This document shows positions 9,324 to 19,323 of a DNA stretch of 64,000 bases, in pieces. Source of the stretch: Sphingomonas zeae (lineage in GTDB: Bacteria; Pseudomonadota; Alphaproteobacteria; Sphingomonadales; Sphingomonadaceae); contig NZ_JACIFA010000003.1 of NCBI RefSeq assembly GCF_014197135.1, positions 62,001-126,000 on the forward strand, written 5' to 3'. Each line of letters begins with the position of its first letter. Within the stretch, counting starts at the first letter, position 1. The notes beneath the pieces are model-generated. The model searched no databases. It worked only from the letters and a program-made list of their open reading frames with translations, and had not been told where the DNA came from. Made by a program: the position numbers and the translations under genes.

Positions 9324-10807
9324 TCAGAAACGGAAACTCAACCATCCGGCCCAGAAGTCCGAGCTTTTCAGATTGGCCCGCTGCAGCACGGTGTCGGCCT
9401 TGAAGTGTTCGTAACGGCCGGTAAACGAAAGACGCGGCGTTATGGTCCAGACCGCCTGCAAGCGAGCGATCTGGGCCACTTTCTTGCCCCGTACATTCTG
9501 CGTTCCCGCCCAGGGCGCCCCACTGGCGCGGTACACGGCATCGAACTCGTCTGGCCGCCAGGCAAAACCATATTCGGCCGCGACGCGCACGCCCTTGAGC
9601 GGCGTGAAGCTGACGTTCGGCGCAGCGTAAAGCAGGTTGGTCGGCGTCAGGAACAGGCCGTAGCTGTAATAGATATTATTGCCGAACAGCCCGCTGGTCG
9701 TGTTCAGATCGCCCTGCCGCTGATAGGATCCCCGCCGGAGCCATAGTCGAAGTGCACACCGACACGGGGCGCATCGGGCTTTTGGCCCAGGCGATAGGTC
9801 TGCGCGATGAACGCCTGCCAGGCTGAGATCGGACGGTTGGCGAAGGTGCCGCGCTGGTTGTTGACGGTCCAGTCGATATTGACCGGCCCGGCATCGCCAT
9901 ACGCGTGAAGTCCCAGGAAATAGCGCTCTTCCAGCGCCGTAGTCGGACCCCAGGTGGCGCGACGATTGCGCAACCGCCAGACGAAGGGATCGAGATACAG
10001 CTTCGACCCGCCGAACAGCTTGGGGGGTAGGCGAAATCCGAAGGTCGCCCCGGTGAAGCGCACGTCCGGATTGGTCTTGTCGTCACTGATGCCCTGAAAG
10101 CCATAGGTGACGTAGTTCAGATCGAACACGTCGATCCGCGCATTCTTGCCGCGGGCATAGGCCCGGACGCCATCGAGGACGAAGTAGAGCGTGTTGTTGT
10201 CGCGCCCCACCGTCAGCAATTGCGGTCCGTCGAAAAACTCCTGACGTCCCGCGCGGACGCCGACGTCCAGGCCAAGCGCCTTGCCCTTCACCTCGGCGAA
10301 GAGCTGCTGCACGGCCAGCTGGTTACGCAGGTTGCCACCCGGCGCGCCCAGATTGATGCCCTGCAGCTCCGCACGGCCCAGTTCGCCGAACACGCGGAAG
10401 TGATCGCCCAGATGCACGTCAGCGCCACCGACGATCCGCGCGATGTCCTGACGCTGTTGCTGGACGTCGCGCAGATTGGGATTGGTCGTGACGTTCACGC
10501 GGGTGCGTAACTCGCCCGAGAAGGTGACATAGGACTTGCCGTCCTCCGTCAGTTTCACGCACTTCAGCGCGTCGATGAAATCGTCTCTCTTGGCTGGATC
10601 GCAGTATTTGCGCCAATCCTCGGCCCAGCGCGACTGGTTATAGCCGCCCACCGTGTTGCCGTCACCCGCCGCGCTGGTCGGGTAAGCGGAACTCGCGGGG
10701 CTAGCGGGTTCTGCGGCCGCCTTCGGGGTGACGGTCTGTGCCGTCCCCGGGGCAGCCGCCCCCGTGGCCGCCACCATTGCGGTGCCGGCAAGCCACAGAT
10801 ATTTCAT
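9324..10807 (-). pseudogene. Alginate-export-type outer-membrane porin interrupted by a frameshift
   Basis: Two reading frames join into one beta-barrel protein of about 490 residues. The first (10807 to 9704) has a signal peptide (start MKYLWLAGTAMVAATGAAAP, cleavage near AQT) and barrel strands resembling the alginate_exp family. It reads to VHFDYGSGGDPISGRAI and stops. The continuation, RQGDLNTTSGLFGNNIYYSY, lies in another frame at about 9720-9660. It runs without a break into the last strands (GVRVAAEYGFAW, YEHFKADTVLQ) and ends in the Phe typical of barrel proteins. The frame change falls next to a GGGG run near 9726-9735, so one missing base would repair it. It could be a true pseudogene, a phase-variable site or an assembly error. 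Its position between dctA and an MHS permease suggests a role in uptake of anionic carbon sources. Confidence 0.75.
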
Positions 10808-10918
10808 GAAATATTCCCCCTGGATCGTGCCAATTTTCGTCGTGTCGACTGCCTTATCGCGTTCCGGTAAACAAACGACCCAGCCGGTAAGATCGGCCGG
10901 GCCGTGCCGGGATGCGGA

Positions 10919-12250
10919 TCAGGCGATGGCCGGATGGACGGTGGCGGGAACGGGCGGGGTCGGCGTGCCACTGAGGGCGGCGTCGAGGGCGTCCTTGTCG
11001 AGCGCGTTCTCCCAACGGGCGACCACGACTGTGGCAACAGCGTTACCGATGAAGTTCGTAAGGCTGCGGCATTCCGACATGAAGCGGTCGACACCCAGGA
11101 TCAGCGCCATGCCTGCCACGGGGACATCGGGCACGATCGAGAGGGTGGCAGCCAGGGTGATAAAGCCCGCGCCCGTGACGCCTGCCGCGCCCTTGGACGA
11201 GAGCATCGCGACGAGGAGCAGGGCCAATTGCTGTCCCAGGGACAGGTCGACGCCACAGGCCTGGGCGATGAACAGAGCAGCCAGCGTCATGTAGATATTG
11301 GTGCCGTCGAGATTGAATGAATATCCGGTGGGGACGACGAGGCCGACGACGGACTTTTCGCAACCGGCCTTTTCCATCTTCACCAGCAGGCTGGGCAGCG
11401 CGGCTTCGGACGACGAGGTGCCGAGAACCAGCAGCAACTCGGCCTTGAGGTAGCGGATCAGCTTCAGGACCGAGAAGCCGTTCAAGCGAGCGATCGTGCC
11501 GAGCACGACCACGACGAACAGGATGGAGGTGAAATAGAAGGTCGCGACCAGCGCGCCGAGATTGACGAGACTGCCAACGCCATATTTGCCGATGGTGAAC
11601 GCGATCGCACCAAAGGCACCGATCGGAGCGGCGCGCATCAGGATGCCGACCAAGCGGAAGACGACGACGCTGATCCGCTCGAGGCTGTTCAGCAGCGGGC
11701 GGGCGGGCTCGCCGACCAGCGCCATGGAGATGCCAAACAGGATGGCGACCATCAGTACCTGAAGGATATTGCCCTGGGTGAACGCGCTGACCAGCGTGTC
11801 CGGAATGATCCCGAGCAGAAATCCGGTGACGGTCGTATCATGCGCCTTGGCGGTATATTCGGCGATCGATCCGGCGTTCAGTGTGGCCGGATCGATGTTC
11901 ATACCCGCGCCCGGCTGGACGACGTTGGCGACGATCAGGCCGACCACGAGCGCGAAGGTCGACACGGTGATGAAGTAGAAAAACGCCTTGCCGGCGACGC
12001 GACCGACCGAGCCCAACTCGCGCATTCCCGCGATGCCGGTGACGACCGTCAGGAAGATCACGGGGGCAATAATCATCTTCACCAATTTGATGAAGGCATC
12101 CCCAATGGGTTTCAGCGACTCGCCGAAAGCCGGCCAAAAATGACCGATGATCGCCCCCAAAACGATGGCGAACAGAACCTGCACGTACAGGTGGGACCAG
12201 ATCCGCGTCCGCCGGGGCGCCTCCGCCACGGCATAATCCTGAGCGATCAT
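10919..12250 (-). CDS. dctA: C4-dicarboxylate:H+/Na+ symporter DctA
   Basis: This 443-residue member of the DAACS/glutamate-transporter fold imports succinate, fumarate, malate and often aspartate or orotate. Diagnostic stretches are [20 protein letters not shown], the serine-rich re-entrant loop [19 protein letters not shown], the NLDGT of [20 protein letters not shown], and [20 protein letters not shown] near the C-terminus. It is divergent from dctB-dctD, the cognate sensor-regulator pair, across a 172-base AT-rich spacer. A porin remnant and an MHS permease follow on the same strand. Length matches the family (430-450). Confidence 0.96.
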   Translation of the reverse strand: MIAQDYAVAEAPRRTRIWSHLYVQVLFAIVLGAIIGHFWPAFGESLKPIGDAFIKLVKMIIAPVIFLTVVTGIAGMRELGSVGRVAGKAFFYFITVSTFALVVGLIVANVVQPGAGMNIDPATLNAGSIAEYTAKAHDTTVTGFLLGIIPDTLVSAFTQGNILQVLMVAILFGISMALVGEPARPLLNSLERISVVVFRLVGILMRAAPIGAFGAIAFTIGKYGVGSLVNLGALVATFYFTSILFVVVVLGTIARLNGFSVLKLIRYLKAELLLVLGTSSSEAALPSLLVKMEKAGCEKSVVGLVVPTGYSFNLDGTNIYMTLAALFIAQACGVDLSLGQQLALLLVAMLSSKGAAGVTGAGFITLAATLSIVPDVPVAGMALILGVDRFMSECRSLTNFIGNAVATVVVARWENALDKDALDAALSGTPTPPVPATVHPAIA

Positions 12251-12422
12251 GACTTTTCAGCATCCTCTATGAAAATGGGCCGGACGCGGTCTGCCGCGCT
12301 TCCGAATTGCCGCCAGTGTGCGGGTTTGCAGCCAGCATTACAAATATCCTAAAAATCCTACTAACCCGTTGGAATAACATAATAAAGAATCATACACGTG
12401 CCGTGGTAGCGCGAAAATCCGC
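12251..12422. promoter_or_regulatory. Divergent control region between dctA and dctB-dctD
   Basis: This 172-base spacer contains the most AT-rich stretch of the neighbourhood (about 12345-12395, with TCCTAAAAATCCTA and GGAATAACATAATAAAG). Promoters for dctA leftward and dctBD rightward should lie here. I looked for a sigma54 -24/-12 element reading towards dctA. I found only weak partial matches, such as CGGCACG at about 12397 with a poor -12 half. This agrees with the unusual DctD described below. No clear inverted repeat for DctD binding was found by eye. Confidence 0.5.
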
Positions 12423-14249
12423 ATGGCGTTTGACGGGAGGTTGCGATATTCCGCACATATGGTCCCCACGCTTGCTCACGGCCGCGCCTATGTTCGACGC
12501 CATGCCTTGCCGCTGATCGCGGTGGTGGTGTTGACGATCGTCGCCGCGTCCGTGTTGCGCCTCTATGCGCATCGTCAGGCCGTGATGGGGCTTCAGCAAG
12601 ATGCAGCCCGTATCGCACGTCAGGAGGAACGGCTGCTCGGCAGCGAGCTGCAGCGGTTTCGCCTGCTCCCGATCGTGCTGGTCGAATATCCCGACGTCGG
12701 CGACGCGCTTCGCAACGGGTCAGTGGCGGCGGCGGCCCGTCTGAACCAGAAGCTGCGAGGGCTTGCGGAGCGTACCGGTGCGCCGGTCATATACGCGATC
12801 GACCGGCACGGGCGGACGGTTTCGGCGTCCAATGCGGGGCAGTCGGACAGCTTTGTCGGGCGGGATTACAGCTTCAGGCCCTATTTTCGTCAGGCGATGC
12901 GCACCGGAACGGCCGAGTATTTCGCCCTCGGTAATACCAGCCACCGGCCCGGCCTGTTTCTGGCGCGCCGTATCGGCCTGGCCTCGGCGCCCGATGGGGT
13001 CATCGTGGTGAAGGTAGAGTTTGCGCGCATGGTGCAAGCTTGGGCGAGCGATGCAGGACATACGCTGCTGCTCGACGATCATGGAGTGGTCGTGGTCACG
13101 ACAGATTCCGCTGCGGAATTCACACTGATCCGCCCGCTGACCCCCGCCGCCGAGGCGACGATCCGGCAAAGCCAGCAGTTCGGCGATATCGCGCTCCGGC
13201 CATGCCCCTATCGGATCGCGGGTCAGAACGCGACCGATCGCGAAGGAGTCCGCTACGTCGTCGGCGCAACCCCTGCGCCGCTGCCCCGGTGGCAGCTTAT
13301 CCATGTCCTTCCCTCCGAGCCCGCGTTGAAGGCGGCCGATGGATGGGTTCGCTCGGTGACTGCGCTGATCGCGGTAGGGCTGATCGGTCTTGCGCTGCTG
13401 GCGACCTGGCGGCGGACACGGGCCGAACGCGCTGCCCTGGCGCGCGAGGCCCTGGAAGATGAGGTCGCCCGGCGCACCGCCGAACTGCGGGCGAGCAACA
13501 ACCGGCTGACCGTGGAAATTGCCGAGCGTATCCGAGCCGATCAGCGTTTCCGTGCCGCGCGTGAGGAATTGGCGCAGGCCAACCGCCTGGGCTCGCTCGG
13601 CTCGATTACAGCGGGCGTCGCGCATGAGATCAACCAGCCGGTGGCGGCAATCCGCACGCTGGCGGACAATGCCCGGACCTTCCTGTCACGCGCCAAGCCC
13701 GATAAGGCGGCGGCCAATCTGGCGGCGATTGTCGAACTGACCGAGCGGATCGCGTCGATCGTGCAGGAGATGCGGCGATTCGTCCGCCGCGGCGCTCATG
13801 GGCTCGGGCCGGTTTCGCTGGATGCGGTGCTGGACGGCACGATGCTGCTGATCGGTGACCGTTTTCGCACCGCCGGGGTCGCGCTGGAACGGCCGAATGG
13901 CGGCGCGCTACCGCAGGTCATGGCTGGGCGGATTCGACTGGAACAGGTGCTGGTCAATCTGCTTCAGAATGCGCTCGACGCGGTCGCGGACAGCCCGTCG
14001 CCGCGTGTGCGATTGACCGTCACGGAACAGCCGGACGGGGTCCAGTTGGTCGTCGAGGACAACGGTCCCGGGCTCGACCCCGCGATCGCGAGCGAGATTT
14101 TCACACCCTTCGTGACCGGCAAGCCCGACGGACTGGGCCTGGGTCTGGGGATTGCGCGGGACATCATGACGGAGTTTGGCGGCGTGCTGGAGACCATACC
14201 CTCAGGCTTGGGCGGCGCGGGCTTTCGTTTGAGGATGCGCCGGGCATGA
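12423..14249 (+). CDS. dctB: C4-dicarboxylate sensor histidine kinase DctB
   Basis: This 608-residue membrane sensor has TM1 at about residues 30-45. A periplasmic double-PDC sensing domain follows (about 50-300, including the QSDSFVGRDYSFRPYFRQAM segment typical of DctB), with TM2 at about 310-330. A coiled region with ARRTAELRASNNRL precedes the HisKA box GVAHEINQPVAAIR, phospho-acceptor His401. The ATPase domain carries LVNLLQNALDA (N box), VEDNGPGLD (G1) and DGLGLGLGI (G2). It should sense external dicarboxylates and phosphorylate the downstream regulator, whose gene overlaps by 4 bases (ATGA). The start is uncertain: ATG 12423 and ATG 12459 are both possible and neither has a well-spaced ribosome binding site. 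Confidence 0.92.
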   Translation: MAFDGRLRYSAHMVPTLAHGRAYVRRHALPLIAVVVLTIVAASVLRLYAHRQAVMGLQQDAARIARQEERLLGSELQRFRLLPIVLVEYPDVGDALRNGSVAAAARLNQKLRGLAERTGAPVIYAIDRHGRTVSASNAGQSDSFVGRDYSFRPYFRQAMRTGTAEYFALGNTSHRPGLFLARRIGLASAPDGVIVVKVEFARMVQAWASDAGHTLLLDDHGVVVVTTDSAAEFTLIRPLTPAAEATIRQSQQFGDIALRPCPYRIAGQNATDREGVRYVVGATPAPLPRWQLIHVLPSEPALKAADGWVRSVTALIAVGLIGLALLATWRRTRAERAALAREALEDEVARRTAELRASNNRLTVEIAERIRADQRFRAAREELAQANRLGSLGSITAGVAHEINQPVAAIRTLADNARTFLSRAKPDKAAANLAAIVELTERIASIVQEMRRFVRRGAHGLGPVSLDAVLDGTMLLIGDRFRTAGVALERPNGGALPQVMAGRIRLEQVLVNLLQNALDAVADSPSPRVRLTVTEQPDGVQLVVEDNGPGLDPAIASEIFTPFVTGKPDGLGLGLGIARDIMTEFGGVLETIPSGLGGAGFRLRMRRA

Positions 14250-15562
14250 GCGAGCCGCTTCGGGTGCTTCTTGTTGACGACGATACGGTGCTGCGCCACG
14301 CGCTGGCCCAGTCATTCGAACTGGCCGGGATCGACGTCGAGGCGCATGGCGATCCGCTCGCCGCGCTGGCGACCATCACGCCGGACTTTCCCGGTATGAT
14401 CGTGTCCGACATCCGGATGCCCGGCATTGACGGCATCGAGCTGTCTAAGCGGGTCGCGGCGATCGACGCCGAAATTCCGGTGATCCTCATGACGGGCCAC
14501 GGCGACGTGCCCATGGCGGTCGCCGCGCTGAAACAGGGCGTCCATGATTTCGTCGCCAAGCCCTTTGCCGCCGATCACCTGATCGCCAGCTGCGAACGGG
14601 CGTTGGAAATGCGGCGGCTGGTACTTGATAACCGACATTTGCGACAGGCGGCGGAGGAGGCGCAAGGGGCCTATCCGCTGATCGGGGAAACGCCGGTCAT
14701 GATGCGGCTGCGCGATACGGTACGACAGGTGGCACAGGCCGATGTCGACGTGCTGGTCGAGGGGGAGACGGGCACCGGCAAGGAGCTGGTTGCGCTGCTG
14801 CTTCACCGCTGGAGTACGAGGCGGACGCGCCCCTTCATCGCGGTCGACTGCGCCGCACTGCCCGAGGCGATCGCGGAGGGCGAGTTGTTCGGCCAGGCGC
14901 ACGGCCGGACGCCGGGCCGGATCGCGGCCGCGCATCGCGGCACGCTGTTTCTGGACGAAGTCGACAGCATGGCCCCGGGGCTGCAGGGGCGGATGCTGCG
15001 TGTAGTCGAGGAGCGCGAGGTTCGTGCCATGGGAGCGGAGGACCCACAACTGCTGGACCTGCGCATCGTTGCCGCCGCGAAATCCGATCTGGCGCGGGCC
15101 GTCGATGAGGGGCGTTTCCGGGCCGACCTGCTCTACCGGCTGGATGCCGTGCGGCTGCGCGTCCCGCCTTTGCGTGAGCGGCGTGCCGATGTCCCGCTGC
15201 TCTTTGCGCATTTTCTGCGTGAGGCCGCGGAGCGGTTCGGCCGTCCGGTGCCGATGATCGACGGCGGCATCCAGGCGCGGCTGCTGTCCCACGACTGGCC
15301 CGGCAATGTGCGCGAGGTGCGCAACTACGCCAATCGCGTCGCACTGGGCCTGTTCGGAGAGGCGCGCGAGGCCGGCGATCCTCTGCCCTTGCCCGAACGG
15401 GTCGAGCAGTTCGAGGGCGCGACGATCCGTGCCGTATTGGAGGAGGTTGCCGGCGACGTCCGCGCCGCGCTTGCCGTTCTCGGCATCCCGCGCAAGACCT
15501 TTTACGACAAGGTCGCCCGGCACGGCATCGACCTGAACGCGTATCGACCCAATCGCGCTTGA
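14246..15562 (+). CDS. dctD: DctD-type response regulator (NtrC family) lacking the GAFTGA motif
   Basis: This is a 438-residue NtrC-type regulator. The receiver domain is at about residues 5-120, with acidic pocket Asp11-Asp12 and phospho-acceptor Asp55 in IVSDIRMPG. The AAA+ domain is at about 145-365, with Walker A GETGTGKEL (173-181), Walker B GTLFLDEVDSM and an arginine region RFRADLLYRL. The Fis-type helix-turn-helix at the C-terminus includes LGIPRKTFYDKVARHGI, as in rhizobial DctD. The loop after ELFG, which normally holds GAFTGA and contacts sigma54, reads QAHGRTPGR here and is about seven residues shorter. By family knowledge, such proteins (TyrR, some NtrC variants) act without sigma54. 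It is co-translated with dctB, and the probable target is dctA. Confidence 0.9.
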   Translation: MSEPLRVLLVDDDTVLRHALAQSFELAGIDVEAHGDPLAALATITPDFPGMIVSDIRMPGIDGIELSKRVAAIDAEIPVILMTGHGDVPMAVAALKQGVHDFVAKPFAADHLIASCERALEMRRLVLDNRHLRQAAEEAQGAYPLIGETPVMMRLRDTVRQVAQADVDVLVEGETGTGKELVALLLHRWSTRRTRPFIAVDCAALPEAIAEGELFGQAHGRTPGRIAAAHRGTLFLDEVDSMAPGLQGRMLRVVEEREVRAMGAEDPQLLDLRIVAAAKSDLARAVDEGRFRADLLYRLDAVRLRVPPLRERRADVPLLFAHFLREAAERFGRPVPMIDGGIQARLLSHDWPGNVREVRNYANRVALGLFGEAREAGDPLPLPERVEQFEGATIRAVLEEVAGDVRAALAVLGIPRKTFYDKVARHGIDLNAYRPNRA

Positions 15563-15632
15563 CGTTACGGCGGGCGCGGGGGAGCATGGCCGCCACGACA
15601 CCAATCTATGGTGCGGGGGTTAGGAGAATGCC

Positions 15633-15938
15633 ATGGAGGATGCCGCAGCCCGTCTGGCCAGAGATCCGCGCTATGTCGCGCTGGTTCGCAGGCGAGGGCG
15701 CTTCACGACCGTCCTGACGGTCATCATGCTGGTCGTCTATTTCGGGTTCGTCCTGACCATCGCCTTCGACAAGGCCTTGCTGGCCCGGTCGGTCAGCGGT
15801 GGTGCGACGAGTTGGGGGATTCCCGTCGGCCTGGGGGTGATCGCGTTGGCGATCGTATTGACCGGCCTTTATGTCTGGCGTGCCAATCGCGATTTCGACC
15901 CGGTGATCGATGCTCTGGGACGGGAATATGGCGCATGA
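15633..15938 (+). CDS. DUF485 small membrane protein (acetate permease partner, YjcH-like)
   Basis: This 101-residue protein has two membrane segments, at about residues 27-47 and 63-83. The sequence around [20 protein letters not shown] matches DUF485. Genes of this family almost always sit directly upstream of ActP-type symporters, and here the stop overlaps the symporter ATG (ATGA). Its biochemical role is not established; it probably assists assembly or function of the transporter. It begins 70 bases after dctD on the same strand. Confidence 0.9.
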   Translation: MEDAAARLARDPRYVALVRRRGRFTTVLTVIMLVVYFGFVLTIAFDKALLARSVSGGATSWGIPVGLGVIALAIVLTGLYVWRANRDFDPVIDALGREYGA

Positions 15939-17638
15939 GGCGGGGGCCTTTGGCTCTCGCCGCGTCGCTGACGCTTCTTCCAATCTCAGGGGCACATGCT
16001 CATGCGATCGGCCCGGCCGTCCAGCAGGCGACGAACTGGACCGCGATCGGCATGTTCGCCGCCTTCGTTGCCCTGACGTTGGCGATCACACGCTGGGCGG
16101 CGCGGCGTACGCGTACGGTGTCCGATTTCTATACGGCGGGCGGTGGCATCACCGGCTTTCAGAATGGTCTGGCGATCGCGGGCGATTTCATGTCGGCGGC
16201 CTCGTTCCTTGGCATTTCGGCGCAGATTTATGCCGATGGCTATGACGGGTTGATCTATTCGATCGGCTTCCTGGTCGGCTGGCCGATCCTGTTGTTTCTC
16301 ATGGCCGAGCGACTGCGCAATCTCGGGCGCTTCACCTTTGCGGACGTGGCCTCCTTCCGCTTCGCCCAGACGCCGGTGCGGATGGTCGCGGCCTGTTCGA
16401 CGCTGCTCGTCGTCCTGTTTTACCTGATCGCGCAGATGGTCGGAGCGGGGCAGCTCATCCGGCTGCTCTTCGGGCTGCCTTATGGCTATGCCGTCGTCAT
16501 CGTCGGTGTGCTGATGACCATGTACGTCCTGTTCGGCGGCATGACCGCGACGACCTGGGTCCAGATCGTCAAGGCGATGATGCTCCTCGGTGCGGCGAGC
16601 TTCATGGCAATCGCGGTGCTGGCGCGGTTCGGGTTCAGTCCCGAGGCGTTGTTCGCCCGCGCAGTCGAAGTGAAGACCGCTCTGGCGGCGCTCGCCGGCG
16701 CCGGTCCCGACGAGGCGGTGGCAAAGGGCCGGGCGATCATGGGGCCGGGCGGCTTCATCAAGGACCCCGTCTCCGCCATCTCGATCGGCGCCGCACTGAT
16801 GTTCGGGACGGCGGGTCTGCCACATATCCTGATGCGCTTCTTCACCGTGCCCAACGCCAAGGCGGCGCGCAGTTCGGTACTGTGGGCGACGGGATGGATC
16901 GGCTATTTCTATATCCTGACCTTTGTCATTGGCTTTGGCGCGATCGTACTGGTCGCGACGGATCCGGGTTTTCTCGAGGCTGACGGCGCTCTTCGAGGTG
17001 GCAGCAACATGGCGGCGATCCATCTGGCGCAGGCGGTTGGGGGCAACCTGTTCCTCGGCTTCATCTCGGCGGTGGCGTTCGCGACCATTCTCGCCGTCGT
17101 GGCGGGGCTGACCCTGTCCGGGGCCTCGGCGGTCAGCCATGATCTCTATGCGACCGTCATCAAGAAGGGGCAGGCGGACTCGGCCTCCGAGCTTCGCGTG
17201 TCGCGGGTCACGGTGTTCGTCCTCGCGGTCGTCGCGATCCTGCTGGGCATCCTGTTCGAAAAGCAGAATGTCGCCTTCATGGTCAGCCTGGCCTTCGCGC
17301 TGGCTGCGTCCGCCAATTTCCCGGTGTTGCTTCTGTCACTGCTCTGGTCGGGATGCACGACGCGGGGCGTGGTCGCAGGTGGTCTGGTTGGATTGCTCAC
17401 CGCGCTGGTGCTGACCATCCTGTCGCCGGCGATCTGGGTGACGGTGCTCGGCCATGCCGCGCCGATCTTTCCCTATGGCTCACCGACCATCTTTTCGATG
17501 CCGCTGGCGTTCCTGACGATCTGGCTGGTGTCGATCACCGACCGGAGCGGCCGTGCGGCGGTCGACAAGGCGGGCTATCCCGCGCAGCGCATTCGTTCGG
17601 AGACGGGCATCGGCGCATCGGGAGCGCTCGATCATTGA
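15935..17638 (+). CDS. actP: Cation/acetate symporter (sodium:solute symporter family)
   Basis: This 567-residue SSF-family transporter has a cleavable signal peptide (to about residue 24, ending SGAHAHA) and 13 predicted membrane segments, as ActP should. The typical stretches [36 protein letters not shown] and [16 protein letters not shown] are present. A reading frame extends upstream to 15608, but the ATG overlapping the DUF485 stop is the sensible start. Function: uptake of acetate or other short carboxylates with a cation. Its place beside dctABD suggests a shared organic-acid utilisation block. The 96 bases after the stop contain a short hairpin (GCATCG/CGATGC at about 17687) that could end transcription. 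Confidence 0.92.
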   Translation: MRRGPLALAASLTLLPISGAHAHAIGPAVQQATNWTAIGMFAAFVALTLAITRWAARRTRTVSDFYTAGGGITGFQNGLAIAGDFMSAASFLGISAQIYADGYDGLIYSIGFLVGWPILLFLMAERLRNLGRFTFADVASFRFAQTPVRMVAACSTLLVVLFYLIAQMVGAGQLIRLLFGLPYGYAVVIVGVLMTMYVLFGGMTATTWVQIVKAMMLLGAASFMAIAVLARFGFSPEALFARAVEVKTALAALAGAGPDEAVAKGRAIMGPGGFIKDPVSAISIGAALMFGTAGLPHILMRFFTVPNAKAARSSVLWATGWIGYFYILTFVIGFGAIVLVATDPGFLEADGALRGGSNMAAIHLAQAVGGNLFLGFISAVAFATILAVVAGLTLSGASAVSHDLYATVIKKGQADSASELRVSRVTVFVLAVVAILLGILFEKQNVAFMVSLAFALAASANFPVLLLSLLWSGCTTRGVVAGGLVGLLTALVLTILSPAIWVTVLGHAAPIFPYGSPTIFSMPLAFLTIWLVSITDRSGRAAVDKAGYPAQRIRSETGIGASGALDH

Positions 17639-17734
17639 CGCACTGTTCCCACTGTCTCGTAACGGGGCAGTGGGGGCAGATTGGGAAGCATCGGCGCGAT
17701 GCCCAAATGGTAAACGCGACGTTAACAGGTGGAT

Positions 17735-17902
17735 ATGAGACGCCGCCTGGTTTTGACCAACGAAGCTGCCCGTCACCCCTTTCGGCGCACGCTGCCGCCC
17801 CTCGCAAAGGCGCGGCAGCGGCGGGATGACGATCAGGATATCCGCCTGTTTGTCCTCAGCTTTACCGCCTTCTTCATCTGCTTCTACACGTTTCTGTTTT
17901 AA
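17735..17902 (+). CDS. Conserved-looking 55-residue single-pass membrane protein
   Basis: ATG 17735 opens a 55-codon frame ending TAA at 17902. The N-terminal half is strongly basic (start MRRRLVLTNEAARH, then RRTLPPLAKARQRR). A DDDQ segment follows, then one hydrophobic helix, LFVLSFTAFFICFYTFLF, at the C-terminus. This basic-acidic-helix plan suggests a positive-inside tail-anchored protein rather than random sequence. I recall similar short proteins in sphingomonads but cannot confirm homology here. Its stop overlaps the stop of the convergent MFS gene by 4 bases. No function is assigned. Confidence 0.6.
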   Translation: MRRRLVLTNEAARHPFRRTLPPLAKARQRRDDDQDIRLFVLSFTAFFICFYTFLF

Positions 17903-19209
17903 GCCGGCTCGACGGAAACGTCATGGCAGGCGCGATGCAGGTGACGCGCCAGCCATGCTGACACCAGGCACATGCCCGCGACGACGAACAGCATGTCGGC
18001 GGACGACACGCCCGCAGCGCTGATCGCGAAGGCGAGGACGGACCCGATCGTCATCGCAAAACAATTTACGATGTTGTTCGCCGCCACCGTGCGGGCAGTC
18101 TGATCCTTTTCCACCGTCGTGGTCAGAAAGGCATAAAGCGGCACTACGAACATGCCGCCGGTCGTCGCGATCGCCAGCAGCGTTGCCAGGATGCCGACGG
18201 CGCGCGGCTCGGCCAGAAAGGCCTGCCAGCTATACAAACCGCCGCCCGCCGCCGGGGTCCAGTTGCGGCAGAGGAACGAGAACAGCACGACGAACGCACC
18301 CATCGCGATGACGGACATGGGCGAGTAGCGCGCCGAGATCTCGCCCTTCAGCATGGTGTTGATGACCACCGACCCTATGGCCACCCCGATCGAGAAGATC
18401 GCGATGGCGAGGCTGGCGACCTCCTTGTCGGCCGTCAGCACATTCTTCACCAGCGGCGGGAAGATGATGATGAGGACCGCGCCGATCGTCCAGAAGAAGC
18501 TGATCGCGATGATCGCCAGGAACAGGCGGCGGATGTGCAGCGTCGCGGAGATCAACCGCCACGAAGCGGTAAAGGGGTTGTAGTTGAGCTGGAGCGGCGG
18601 ACCCTCGCGTGGGGCTGGTGGCACCTGACGGCCCATGAACCAGCCAATGACGGCGACCACCAGCACACCGATCGCAGCAGCCTCGATCGGAATCCAGCCT
18701 GCCGCAACCGTACCGAGCAGGATCGCCAGATAGGTCCCAGCCTCGACCAGGCCTGTGCCGCCCAATATGTCATCGGGCCCCAGATGCTGGGGAAGAATGG
18801 CATATTTGATCGGGCCGAAGAAGGTTGAGTGCACGCCGAGCGCCAGTACCGTGCCCAACATCAGGGACAGTCCCGCCGTCGTGTAACCGGCCTTTGCGAT
18901 CAGCAGGCCGCCGGCGCCGACGAGCATGATGCCGATCTCGACCGTCTTGACGATGCGGATGATGCGTGCCTTGTCGTGACTGTCCGCCAATTGGCCCGAC
19001 AGGGCCGACAGGAAGACGAAGGGCAGGATCGCGGCGCCGGTCGCGGCGCAGTTGAAATAGAATTCCGAATGGGGGTCGGTGAAGATCGCATAGGTGGCGA
19101 ACAGCACCATCGACGTCTTGAACAGGTTGTCGTTGAAGGCGCCGAGAAACTGGGTGGCAAACAACGGCAGGAACCGACGCTGTTTGAGAAGCCCGAGGGC
19201 ATTGAGCAT
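17899..19209 (-). CDS. MFS transporter, LplT-like (lysophospholipid transporter type)
   Basis: This 436-residue, 12-TM protein begins with the LplT/Aas-type motif FLPLFATQFLGAFNDNLFKT. It carries FFGPIKYAILPQHL, also typical of that family, which flips 2-acyl lysophospholipids across the inner membrane for re-acylation. E. coli LplT is about 400 residues; this protein is slightly longer and has no fused acyltransferase. No aas-like gene is adjacent. It is divergent from pgsA, a phospholipid-synthesis gene, with about 114 bases between the starts, which fits a membrane-lipid role. Substrate specificity is inferred. Confidence 0.82.
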   Translation of the reverse strand: MLNALGLLKQRRFLPLFATQFLGAFNDNLFKTSMVLFATYAIFTDPHSEFYFNCAATGAAILPFVFLSALSGQLADSHDKARIIRIVKTVEIGIMLVGAGGLLIAKAGYTTAGLSLMLGTVLALGVHSTFFGPIKYAILPQHLGPDDILGGTGLVEAGTYLAILLGTVAAGWIPIEAAAIGVLVVAVIGWFMGRQVPPAPREGPPLQLNYNPFTASWRLISATLHIRRLFLAIIAISFFWTIGAVLIIIFPPLVKNVLTADKEVASLAIAIFSIGVAIGSVVINTMLKGEISARYSPMSVIAMGAFVVLFSFLCRNWTPAAGGGLYSWQAFLAEPRAVGILATLLAIATTGGMFVVPLYAFLTTTVEKDQTARTVAANNIVNCFAMTIGSVLAFAISAAGVSSADMLFVVAGMCLVSAWLARHLHRACHDVSVEPA

Positions 19210-19323
19210 AACGAAAAATGGCCCGATCGTGGCAACAGGATGACACCAACATAGCTATGCGGCCACTCATCGCCAACCGCTTAAAGCGGTTTGTCATGGG
19301 CGAACGAGCGGTTAGAAGGCGAC

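Noticed and set aside
12387..12403. Possible sigma54 -24/-12 promoter for dctA
   Set aside because: The -24 half CGGCACG is fair, but the -12 half lacks GC at the right distance; with the GAFTGA loop missing from DctD, a sigma54 promoter is not supported.
15608..15934. In-frame N-terminal extension of ActP
   Set aside because: It lies over the DUF485 gene in another frame; the ATG overlapping the DUF485 stop gives a proper signal peptide.
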